Positions 50,685 to 58,544 of a DNA stretch of 64,000 nucleotides are shown piece after piece. Location of the stretch: the NCBI RefSeq assembly GCF_009649815.1, contig NZ_WJIC01000008.1, forward strand, positions 186,001 to 250,000, read 5' to 3'. How positions within the stretch are numbered: the stretch's first letter is position 1; the number at the start of each line of letters is the position of its first letter. Made by a program: the position numbers and the translations under genes. The notes below the pieces were generated by a model. The model had not been told where the DNA came from. It ran no database searches and worked only from the letters and a program-made list of their open reading frames with translations. Origin of the DNA: Nocardia sp. SYP-A9097. Its GTDB lineage: Bacteria > Actinomycetota > Actinomycetes > Mycobacteriales > Mycobacteriaceae.

Positions 50685-52616
50685 CTAGCGCCCGCCGAAA
50701 TCCTCGGAATTGCCCATGGCCTGGGTGAGCAGGCTCTTGCGGTACTGCTCCAGGGCCACCAGGTCACCGAACAGGGCGAAGTACGCCTCGGACTGTTCGG
50801 TCGAGGAGATGCGCTGGAGTTTGGATTTCAGCTCGGCGATCTGACGGCCGACCCAGGACTCCTGGACGCGCGCCAGCACGCCGGTGATCAGACGGGGGAT
50901 GTCGGCCTCGGATTTCACCGGTAGCTGCTCTGCGGCTAATTCGGACACCAAAGCGCGCATGGTGAGATCGTCGGTGTTGTCGGCGACGGCCGCGACCCAC
51001 TCGGCGCCGCCCAAACCCGCTGCGGTGCCGCCTGCTTCGACGATCGCAGCACGTGTGGCCACATAGGCCGGATGCGTAAAGGCTTCCGGTTCAAGCGAAT
51101 CGAAGACGGGGCCGGCGAAGGCGGGGTATTGCAGGGCGGCGGCCAGGGCCTGACGCTGGGGAGCCAGTGCGGGGTCACGCGGGTTCGGGCGGGCTGCGGG
51201 CTGATCGGTAACCGCTTGCGACGCTTCACGTTCCGGAATACCGATGCGGCGCGAGCCACCGGATGCGGGGCCGGTGCGGGCGTTCTTGCGCGCCTCGTCG
51301 CCGACGCGGCGCACCACCATCTGGATGTCGTCCCAGCCCACCCAGCCGGCGAGCTTGGTGGCGTACGCCTTGCGCAGTGCGTTGTCCTTGATCTGCGCGA
51401 CCACGGGCACGCCGCGCCGCAGCGCGTCCACCTGACCCTCGGGGGTATCGAGGTTGTGTTCGGCGAGCAGGCCGCGAATCACGAACTCGTACAGCGGGAC
51501 TCGGCGCGCGACCAGATCGCGAACGGAGCCGTCGCCGCTGCGCTGGCGCAGTTCACACGGGTCCATGCCGTCGGGGGCCACGGCGATATAGGTCTGTCCG
51601 GCCAGCTTCTGATCGCCGGAGAACGCCTTCAGCGCCGCTGCCTGCCCTGCCGCGTCACCGTCGAAGGTGTAGATGATCTCGCCGCGCCAGAAATTGTCGT
51701 CCATCAATAGCCTGCGCAGCATGGCGAGATGTTCGTCACCGAAGGCCGTACCACAGGACGCCACAGCGGTTTTCACGCCGGACAGGTGCATCGCCATTAC
51801 ATCGGTGTAGCCCTCGACGACTACCGCCTGATGGCCCTTCGCGATCTCGCGTTTGGCCAGATCCAGGCCGAACAGCACCTGAGACTTCTTGTACAGCACC
51901 GTTTCCGGCGTATTGATGTACTTGGCCGTCATGGTGTCGTCATCGAAGAGGCGACGCGCGCCGAAGCCGATCACATCACCGCCGAGATTGCGGATGGGCC
52001 ACAGCAGTCGGCGGTTGAAACGGTCCATCGGACCGCGCTGCCCCTGCTTGGACAGCCCCGCCGCCTCCAGCTCCTTGAACTCGAAACCCTTGCGCAGCAG
52101 GTGTTTTGTGAGCGTATCCCAGCCGCCGGGGGCATAGCCGCAGCCGAACTGGTGCGCGGCCCCGGCATCGAAATTGCGGTCGGTGAGGTAGGTGCGAGCC
52201 ATCTCGGCCTCGGGTTCACCGAGCTTGGTCATATAGAACTCGTGCGCGGCCGCATTGGCGGCGACCAGCCGGGAGCGAGTCCCGCGATCGCGCTGCACCG
52301 AGGTGCCGCCACCCTCGTAATTGATCTTGTAGCCGAGCTGGTCGGCCACCTGCTCGACGGCCTCGACGAACCCGATGTGCTCGATCTTCTGCAGGAAGGC
52401 GAAGACGTCACCGCCCTCACCACAGCCGAAGCAGTGGAAATGGCCATGATTCGGGCGCACATGGAAGGACGGGGATTTCTCGTCATGGAAGGGACAGAGG
52501 CCCTTCATGGAGTCGGCACCGGCACGCTTGAGCGCCACGTACTCGCCGACCACATCCTCGATCCGAGCACGTTCACGAATCGCCGCGATATCGCGGTCTG
52601 GAAGTCGGCCTGCCAC
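50685..52616 (-). CDS. dnaG: DNA primase
   Basis: 643 residues, full length. CHC2 zinc finger (CPFHDEKSPSFHV...HCFGCGEGGD, about residues 41-65). The catalytic core includes a TOPRIM domain (VVEGYTDVMAMHLSGVKTAV, ASCGTAF, IIYTFDGDAAGQAAA). The C-terminal helicase-binding domain ends with LVALEQYRKSLLTQAMG. It makes RNA primers for replication in the cytoplasm. GTG start at 52616. A 21-bp palindrome lies 14 nt upstream. In mycolata dgt and dnaG are usually neighbours; here the biotin transporter genes and a DUF4190-type gene lie between them. Confidence 0.97.
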   Translation of the reverse strand: MAGRLPDRDIAAIRERARIEDVVGEYVALKRAGADSMKGLCPFHDEKSPSFHVRPNHGHFHCFGCGEGGDVFAFLQKIEHIGFVEAVEQVADQLGYKINYEGGGTSVQRDRGTRSRLVAANAAAHEFYMTKLGEPEAEMARTYLTDRNFDAGAAHQFGCGYAPGGWDTLTKHLLRKGFEFKELEAAGLSKQGQRGPMDRFNRRLLWPIRNLGGDVIGFGARRLFDDDTMTAKYINTPETVLYKKSQVLFGLDLAKREIAKGHQAVVVEGYTDVMAMHLSGVKTAVASCGTAFGDEHLAMLRRLLMDDNFWRGEIIYTFDGDAAGQAAALKAFSGDQKLAGQTYIAVAPDGMDPCELRQRSGDGSVRDLVARRVPLYEFVIRGLLAEHNLDTPEGQVDALRRGVPVVAQIKDNALRKAYATKLAGWVGWDDIQMVVRRVGDEARKNARTGPASGGSRRIGIPEREASQAVTDQPAARPNPRDPALAPQRQALAAALQYPAFAGPVFDSLEPEAFTHPAYVATRAAIVEAGGTAAGLGGAEWVAAVADNTDDLTMRALVSELAAEQLPVKSEADIPRLITGVLARVQESWVGRQIAELKSKLQRISSTEQSEAYFALFGDLVALEQYRKSLLTQAMGNSEDFGGR

Positions 52617-52629
52617 GGAGCGAGTCTAG

Positions 52630-52650
52630 CCGCGCGCCACTGGCGCGCGG
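52630..52650. promoter_or_regulatory. Perfect palindrome between dnaG and bioN
   Basis: CCGCGCGCCA-C-TGGCGCGCGG: 10-bp arms with one central base, in the 97-nt divergent region between dnaG and bioN. Operator or small hairpin; no match to a biotin-repressor site that I know. Confidence 0.45.
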
Positions 52651-52713
52651 GACCGGGACGCACGGCTGGACACCGGACCGAATGCCGCGAACCGCGCATG
52701 CCAGGATCTATCG

Positions 52714-53304
52714 GTGCTCAGCCTCTACCACGACGCCCGGACGCCGGTGCATACCGTGCCCGCCGGTCCGAAACTCGTGGTGCTCGCGGCGGCCGGAACC
52801 GCACTGTTCTTCGTACCGTCGATGCTCTGGCTGGCGGTGGCGCTCGCCGCGGTACTCCTTTTATATGTAGTCGCGCGGATTCCCTGGCGGGCGACCGCAA
52901 GGCAGGTGCTGAGCCTCGCCCCGTTCCTGGCGCTGATCATCCTCGCGCAGGTTCTCTTCACCGGCTGGCAGAGCGCCGTCCTGGTCGGCGAGCGCGTGCT
53001 CACCCTGGTGCTACTCGCCAATCTGGTCACGCTGACCACCCGCACGTCCGCCATGATCGACACCATCGAAAAGGCTTTGCGCCCACTGCGACCCCTCGGC
53101 GTGCGCCCCGATCGCGTCGGCCTGCTGGTCGCCATGACCATTCGCTTCATCCCCGTCATCCGCGAACAGGCCGAGCTGGTGCGCTCCGCCCAGCGCGCCC
53201 GCGGTATCGAACGCTCCACGGTATTTCTGATCCCGCTGCTGATCCGGACCCTGCGCATGGCCGATCAGGTCGGCGAGGCCCTGGACGCTCGCGGCTTGGA
53301 CTGA
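52714..53304 (+). CDS. bioN: ECF biotin transporter, T component
   Basis: 196 residues, CbiQ/BioN-type with four to five membrane helices. The signature helix region is QAELVRSAQRARGIERSTVF with the conserved A-R-G motif that couples to the ATPase, and RMADQVGEALDARGLD at the end. GTG start preceded by AGGA. First gene of bioN-bioY-bioM. It joins the substrate protein BioY to the ATPase BioM in the membrane. Confidence 0.9.
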   Translation: MLSLYHDARTPVHTVPAGPKLVVLAAAGTALFFVPSMLWLAVALAAVLLLYVVARIPWRATARQVLSLAPFLALIILAQVLFTGWQSAVLVGERVLTLVLLANLVTLTTRTSAMIDTIEKALRPLRPLGVRPDRVGLLVAMTIRFIPVIREQAELVRSAQRARGIERSTVFLIPLLIRTLRMADQVGEALDARGLD

Positions 53305-53377
53305 TCCGTGGTTGCCGATCGTGTGCCGACACCATGCGGCGAACGGACCCGGACCGCGGTCCCCATAGGATGCCCGG

Positions 53378-53926
53378 GTGCGTAGTAGGGATTTGGCGCA
53401 GGTAGCGCTGTTCGCGGCAATAATGGTGGTGCTCGGGTTCTTCCCGCTCATTCAACTTCCGGGTGCGTTCGCGCCCTTCACCTCGCAAACTTTGGGCGTG
53501 ATCCTGGCGGGCTCGATTCTCGGAGCCAAGCGGGGTGCGCTGGCGATTCTGCTCTTCGATGTGCTGGTGCTGATCGGCCTGCCGGTACTGCCGGGCGGGC
53601 GCGGTGGACTCTCGGTGATCATGGGTCCGACAGGTGGATTCGTCATTGCCTACCCGATCGGGGCATTGGTGATCGGCGTGCTCACCGAAAGGCTGTGGCG
53701 GCACTACAATCTGCCCGTCGCCCTGGCGATCAACTTTCTCGGCGGCGCGGTGGTGCTCTACGCGATCGGCATCCCGTGGATGGCCGTCGCCGCGCATATC
53801 CCGCTGCACAAGGCGATCGTCACCTCGATCGCCTTCATTCCCGGCGATATCGTGAAGACCGTTATCGGCTCACTCGCCGCCATCGCGGTCCGCCGGGCCT
53901 ATCCGATGATCCCGGCTCGCGCGTGA
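53378..53926 (+). CDS. bioY: Biotin-binding S component
   Basis: 182 residues, six helices, BioY family: LPGAFAPFTSQTLGVILAGS, RGALAILLFDVLVLIGLPVL, GRGGLSVIMGPTGGFVIAYP with the substrate-contact loop, and FIPGDIVKTVIGSLAA. Takes up biotin with BioN and BioM. Its TGA overlaps the GTG of bioM. 73 nt separate it from bioN. Confidence 0.95.
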   Translation: MRSRDLAQVALFAAIMVVLGFFPLIQLPGAFAPFTSQTLGVILAGSILGAKRGALAILLFDVLVLIGLPVLPGGRGGLSVIMGPTGGFVIAYPIGALVIGVLTERLWRHYNLPVALAINFLGGAVVLYAIGIPWMAVAAHIPLHKAIVTSIAFIPGDIVKTVIGSLAAIAVRRAYPMIPARA

Positions 53927-54603
53927 TCGAACTCGAGGGCGTCTCGCACAGCTTCGGCGAGCGCGAGGTACTGACCCGCCTCGATCTGAAACTCACCGAG
54001 CGCCGCATTGCCGTGATCGGCTCGAATGGTTCGGGCAAATCCACCTTCGCGCGACTGCTCAATGGTCTGCAGGTGCCCAGCGCGGGCCAGGTACGGGTGG
54101 ATGGGCTCGATACCCGCAAGCAGGGCAGGGCGGTGCGCCGCCGCGTCGGTTTCGTCTTCCAGGACCCGGACGTGCAGATCGTCATGCCGACCGTCGCGGA
54201 AGATCTGGCCTTCGGCCTCAAACATCACGGCCTCGCCAAACCCGAAATCGCCGAACGGGTTTCGGAGGTGCTGACCGAATACGGTCTCGCCGAGTTCCGC
54301 GACCATCCCGCACATCTGCTCAGCGGCGGCCAGAAACAGCTGCTTGCCATTGCCGCGGTGCTGTCGGTCCGCCCGGACTACGTCATCTTCGACGAGCCGA
54401 CCACGCTGCTCGATCTGCGCAATAAACGCCGCATAACCCAACTGCTGCACGAACTTCCGCAGCAGATCGTGGTCATCTCACACGACCTCGATCTGCTCGC
54501 CGACTTCGATCGGGTGCTGGTCTTCGACGCGGGCCGCCTACTCGCGGACGGCCCGCCCGCCGAAACCATTCCCCGCTATATCGACCACTGCGCGGCGAGC
54601 TAG
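53923..54603 (+). CDS. bioM: ECF biotin transporter, ATPase
   Basis: 226 residues, ABC ATPase: Walker A GSNGSGKSTFAR, Q-loop FVFQDPDVQIVMP (typical of ECF ATPases), signature LLSGGQKQLLA, Walker B YVIFDEPTTLLDL, switch His in VVISHDLDLL. GTG at 53923 coupled to bioY. The stop codon lies in a CTAG that is also the stop of the convergent gene. Confidence 0.95.
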   Translation: MIELEGVSHSFGEREVLTRLDLKLTERRIAVIGSNGSGKSTFARLLNGLQVPSAGQVRVDGLDTRKQGRAVRRRVGFVFQDPDVQIVMPTVAEDLAFGLKHHGLAKPEIAERVSEVLTEYGLAEFRDHPAHLLSGGQKQLLAIAAVLSVRPDYVIFDEPTTLLDLRNKRRITQLLHELPQQIVVISHDLDLLADFDRVLVFDAGRLLADGPPAETIPRYIDHCAAS

Positions 54604-55727
54604 CGCGGCAGCTTGCTGGTCAGCTTGGTCTCATCGTCATTGATGGCGATGCACTGCACCGTCGGATCGGAGTTCCACTCCGACTGCGAATGCGGCCGGT
54701 AGTACAGGTAGCTGAGCCCGGCCTTCTTGGCGTCGATCCGATCGAACACCTCCGCGCACTTGGTCTCGGCGAAGTCCTTGGACTGCTGATCCCCGGTCCA
54801 GTTGGGGAGCGAGAAGTTCAGGAACACCTCGGCGTCATGCGGTCCGGAGCAGGAGGTCACCGTCGCACCGCTGATCGACGTCTTTCGGTGCACACCGTTG
54901 ACGCAATCGCCGTCCTTCAGATTGCGCAGCAGCGTGTACCCGCCCGGCGACGCGGTGGTCGTCGGCAGCGACGGCGTCGAGAAATTGACCGACGGCGGGG
55001 TGAAGTTCACCGAGGGCGGGGAGAACGAGTCGGTATCGGTGTCCTTCGTATTCGTCACACCCACGGCGAACAGGACCACGCCGACCACGGCCCATACCGC
55101 CGTCAGCACGAGGCCGGTGATCGCCAACCCCTTGCCCTGCTGATTGCGATCCTTGATCTGGCTCAGCCCGATCACACCGAACGGCACCGACAGCAGGCAC
55201 ATACCGAGCAGACCGGTGATCAGCGCGGCGATCGCGAAACCATTGGTGCCCTGCGGCGGACCCGGATAGGGCGCGGCGGGGTAACCGGGAGCACCCGGGT
55301 ACGGCGCGGGCTGCGGATAAGACGTGCCATACGCCGGATCGCCCGGATAAGGCGCTGCCCCTTGATAAGACGGCTGCGCACCATACGGCGCGGCACCCTC
55401 GGGTTGAGGCCACTGGCCGCCGGTTCCCTGCGGATCGGGCTGACCCCACGCCTGCTGGCCGGGCGCGCTCTGCTGACCCCACGCCTGCTGGTCCGCGGCG
55501 GGCTGACCCCAACCCTGCTGACCGGGAACACCCTGCTGACCCCAAGCCGGTTGCCCGGGAACGCTCTGCTGACCCGGATCCGCGCCGTAGGGCTGACCGG
55601 GTGACCATGCCACCATCGTCGGGTCCGGAACGGCCTGCTGCCCCGGCTGCAACTGCTCCGAGCCTGCCGGTTTGCCCAACTCGACGGGCTTGTCCGGTGT
55701 GTTCGGATGTTCCGGCGTCGGATCCAC
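54600..55727 (-). CDS. DUF4190/septum-formation-type membrane protein
   Basis: 375 residues. Long Gln/Pro/Gly/Trp-rich N-terminus with repeats of PGQQAWGQP and YPGAP-like units (about 35-165). Two membrane helices follow (GFAIAALITGLLGMCLLSVP; TGLVLTAVWAVVGVVLFAVG) with the DUF4190 pattern FGVIGLSQIKDRNQQGKGLA between them. The extracellular domain has paired Cys (DGDCVNGV, SCSGPHDAEV, ETKCAEVF, TVQCIAI) like septum-formation family proteins. Proposed envelope protein; function unknown. Starts with GTG. Confidence 0.8.
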   Translation of the reverse strand: MDPTPEHPNTPDKPVELGKPAGSEQLQPGQQAVPDPTMVAWSPGQPYGADPGQQSVPGQPAWGQQGVPGQQGWGQPAADQQAWGQQSAPGQQAWGQPDPQGTGGQWPQPEGAAPYGAQPSYQGAAPYPGDPAYGTSYPQPAPYPGAPGYPAAPYPGPPQGTNGFAIAALITGLLGMCLLSVPFGVIGLSQIKDRNQQGKGLAITGLVLTAVWAVVGVVLFAVGVTNTKDTDTDSFSPPSVNFTPPSVNFSTPSLPTTTASPGGYTLLRNLKDGDCVNGVHRKTSISGATVTSCSGPHDAEVFLNFSLPNWTGDQQSKDFAETKCAEVFDRIDAKKAGLSYLYYRPHSQSEWNSDPTVQCIAINDDETKLTSKLPR

Positions 55728-55816
55728 GATCCCCCCTCCGCGGACCCGATCGGCCCGCTCTCAGCTTTTGCCCGCTCACCGTAGCGGTTTCCGATTCGGT
55801 CCGCGAAACCTATATA

Positions 55817-57085
55817 TCAGGGGATTACGGCGGCCACCCGTTCCAGGCGGCTTTCGGTATACGAGGCGATCTGATCGGCGATCACCCGAACCCGGGCGGT
55901 GTCGTCGGCGGCCTCCTCCCACCAGGGCAGGAGTAGGCGGTCCAGGCCGCGCGGTGCGATAACGGAGAGGTGCTGCGCGACCATGAGAATACGGTCGCGC
56001 TGCCCGGCCTGCCGGACCTGGTGGATGGGATCGGACAGCACATAGTGCAGCGCCATGGTCTTGAGCACCGCGACCTCGGCCGCCACGATCCGCGGCACCT
56101 CCAGATCGGCTGTGTAGCGGCACAATTGGCGTCCGCCCCAGGCCGCGCGGGTGGCTTCCACAGCGGCGGTGGCGAATCGGCCGACCAGATCACTGGTGAG
56201 GCGCTTGAGCCCCACGGAGGCTTTCAGCGAACCGTCATAGGAGGCCGCCGCGACCACCACCGGCAGTTCGGAGAGTCGCTGCGCCGCGGCCACGAGTTCG
56301 TCGAGGGTCAGCGATTTGTGCTGGCGCGCACCGAGTTCCGCGAGCGTGGCCTGTTCGACCGGATCGGCGAGCGAGCGCAGATCGATGCGGCCGACAATGA
56401 TCCCGTCCTCCACATCGTGCACGGAGTAGGCCACGTCATCGGACCAGTCCATGACCTGTGATTCCAGGCATTGCCGTCGATCCGGCGCGCCCTTGCGGAC
56501 CCACGCCAGTCGATCCATATCGACGTCGTACGCGCCGAACTTGGAGCCGGGACCTGTTCTGCCCCAAGGATATTTGATGACCGCGTCGAGAGCCGCCCGG
56601 GTCGGGTTCAACCCGTAACTATGCCCCTGATCGTCGAAGACCTTCGGCTCCAGCCGGGTCAGAATCCGCAGATTCTGCGCATTGCCCTCGAAACCCCCGT
56701 GCGCGTCGGCGAATTGATCGAGCGCCATCTCACCATTGTGTCCATACGGCGGATGCCCGATATCGTGCGCCAGCCCGGCCAGATCCACCAGATCCGGATC
56801 GCAGCCCAGCCCGTCGGCGATACTGCGCCCGATCTGCGCGACCTCCAGCGAATGGGTGAGCCGGGTGCGCGGGGTGTCACCATCGCGCGGGCCCATGACC
56901 TGCGTCTTGTCCGCCAGTCTGCGCAGTGCGGCGGAGTGTAGTACCCGCGCCCGATCGCGCGCGAACTCACTGCGCCGGGCCGGGGTGGGTGACCAGCTGA
57001 GCCCGGCGGTGCGTTCGGTCTCCGGGACCAGCCGCTCCCGATCGTGTTCGCTGTAGACCCGGTCGTAATCGATTCGCGCACTCAT
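55817..57085 (-). CDS. dgt: dGTP triphosphohydrolase-like protein
   Basis: 422 residues, HD superfamily dNTPase: RLTHSLEVAQIGR (His), LAGLAHDIGHPPYGHNGE (His-Asp), SHDV-equivalent YSVHDVEDG (His-Asp), and ESQVMDWSDDVAYS. Degrades dGTP/dNTPs to nucleosides. ATG at 57085 is 2 nt from the DUF218 gene stop, so the two are cotranscribed; the longer open frame upstream overlaps that gene out of frame. Confidence 0.93.
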   Translation of the reverse strand: MSARIDYDRVYSEHDRERLVPETERTAGLSWSPTPARRSEFARDRARVLHSAALRRLADKTQVMGPRDGDTPRTRLTHSLEVAQIGRSIADGLGCDPDLVDLAGLAHDIGHPPYGHNGEMALDQFADAHGGFEGNAQNLRILTRLEPKVFDDQGHSYGLNPTRAALDAVIKYPWGRTGPGSKFGAYDVDMDRLAWVRKGAPDRRQCLESQVMDWSDDVAYSVHDVEDGIIVGRIDLRSLADPVEQATLAELGARQHKSLTLDELVAAAQRLSELPVVVAAASYDGSLKASVGLKRLTSDLVGRFATAAVEATRAAWGGRQLCRYTADLEVPRIVAAEVAVLKTMALHYVLSDPIHQVRQAGQRDRILMVAQHLSVIAPRGLDRLLLPWWEEAADDTARVRVIADQIASYTESRLERVAAVIP

Positions 57086-57087
57086 GA

Positions 57088-57807
57088 TCACTGCTCCGCC
57101 GTGTAGGTGAAATCGGCCGAATAGTGGGTGAGCTGGTACCACAGCAGCGCGAAGGTTTCGCGAAATATGCCGTGCGCCTGCGATTCCCGGGTGTAGACGG
57201 CCGGGCCGGTGCGAGTCGGGGCGGTCCACGCCGATAGTCCGGCATCGCGCGCCATGGTGCGGGTGCGCAGCGAATGCCATGGATCGCTCACCAGCACCAC
57301 CGACGACTTGTCGCGCGCCAGTAGAGCTTTGGAGACGGCCTCCACGCTTTGCAAGGTGTCCGAACCGGTTTCGACCGCGAGGATCCGATCGGCCGGTACG
57401 CCGCGGTCTTCCAGATAGATCTTCCCGGAGGCGGCTTCGGTGTAGTTGTCCCCCACCTGTTTTCCGCCGACCGTCACGATGAGCGGCGCGACGCCCCGCT
57501 GAAACAGCTTGTACGCCTGGTCCAATCGCGCCTGGAACACCGAGGACGGCGTGCCGTCGTATTGCGCCGCGCCGAGCACCACGATCGCGTCGGCGGGTGC
57601 CCAGTCGTCGATGCGGGCCACCTGCCACACCCGCACCGCGGTACCGCCGATCACCAGCAGGCCCATGAGCAGCCCGCCGATCAGCAGTCGGCGCGCCCAG
57701 CGTAGGGTGCCCGCGACAAAGCCGTCACGGGCCTGCTCGACCTTCGGCGTCCTCCACGCGGGCTCGAGGCCGCGGTTCCGGAGTTTTACCAACCGCGCCG
57801 CCGCCAC
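57088..57807 (-). CDS. DUF218/YdcF-SanA-like membrane protein
   Basis: 239 residues. One N-terminal membrane helix (LLIGGLLMGLLVIGGTAVRV), then the DUF218 domain: DAIVVLGAAQYDGTPSSVFQ, PLIVTVGGKQVGD, GVPADRILAVE, VVLVSDPWHSLRT. The family includes SanA and YdcF, linked to envelope integrity. GTG start at 57807 lies 22 nt inside the end of the metallo-hydrolase gene. Confidence 0.87.
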   Translation of the reverse strand: MAAARLVKLRNRGLEPAWRTPKVEQARDGFVAGTLRWARRLLIGGLLMGLLVIGGTAVRVWQVARIDDWAPADAIVVLGAAQYDGTPSSVFQARLDQAYKLFQRGVAPLIVTVGGKQVGDNYTEAASGKIYLEDRGVPADRILAVETGSDTLQSVEAVSKALLARDKSSVVLVSDPWHSLRTRTMARDAGLSAWTAPTRTGPAVYTRESQAHGIFRETFALLWYQLTHYSADFTYTAEQ

Positions 57808-58481
57808 TCGGGCAATTGCGGGCGCTCCGCGCCGAGGGTGGTGTCATCGCCATGGCCCGGGTACACGACCGTGTCATCCGGATAGCGAGCGAAGAGTTTG
57901 GACTCCACATCGCCGAGCAGCGAAGCGAACTCCTCGGGCGTGCCCGTTTTGCCGATTCCGCCCGGGAATAGCGAATCTCCGGTGAACAGGTGGGTGCGGC
58001 CGTCGCCGTCGGTCAAGGCGAGCGCCACCGAACCGGGGGTGTGACCGCTCAGGTGAATGGCTTCGAGCTCCAGATCGCCGATGCGGATCTTGTCGCCGTC
58101 GACGAGCAGTCGGGTCGGTGGCACCGGGAGCGCCTCGGCATCGAGTTCATGCGCGGCGGACGGTATCTCGCGCGCGGCGAGCACCTCGGCCAAGGCCCAC
58201 CAGTGATCGGGATGGCGGTGCGTGGTGACCAGTAGCTCGACCCCTTCGGGAGCCTGCTGACCCACCAGTTCCAGAATGCGTTCCGCCTCATTGGCGGCAT
58301 CGATCAGCAGCGTCGATCCCGTTCTCGCGCACTGCACCAGGTACACGTTGTTGTCCATGGCACCGACCGACATCTTCACGATGCGCGCGCCGGAAACGCT
58401 GCGCTGCTGTGGGTTGGAACCAGGGGCGACATGACCCGTGTACGGGGTATCGATCGTGATCACGCCTCTGATCGTAGTCAT
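57786..58481 (-). CDS. Metallo-beta-lactamase-fold hydrolase
   Basis: 231 residues, glyoxalase II-like. Metal motif TTHRHPDHWWAL, further ligands in HLSGHTPGSVAL, FTGDSLFPGGIG and YPGHGDDTTLG. Probably a soluble thioester or related hydrolase. ATG at 58481 chosen; a GTG at 58463 is the alternative. Start of the run metallo-hydrolase, DUF218, dgt. Confidence 0.88.
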   Translation of the reverse strand: MTTIRGVITIDTPYTGHVAPGSNPQQRSVSGARIVKMSVGAMDNNVYLVQCARTGSTLLIDAANEAERILELVGQQAPEGVELLVTTHRHPDHWWALAEVLAAREIPSAAHELDAEALPVPPTRLLVDGDKIRIGDLELEAIHLSGHTPGSVALALTDGDGRTHLFTGDSLFPGGIGKTGTPEEFASLLGDVESKLFARYPDDTVVYPGHGDDTTLGAERPQLPEWRRRGW

Positions 58482-58544
58482 GGCCGCCGACACGGGTGAC
58501 CGGAAGAAACCTCGTGGCCCGCATCCGGCGGATAGATTCATCGG

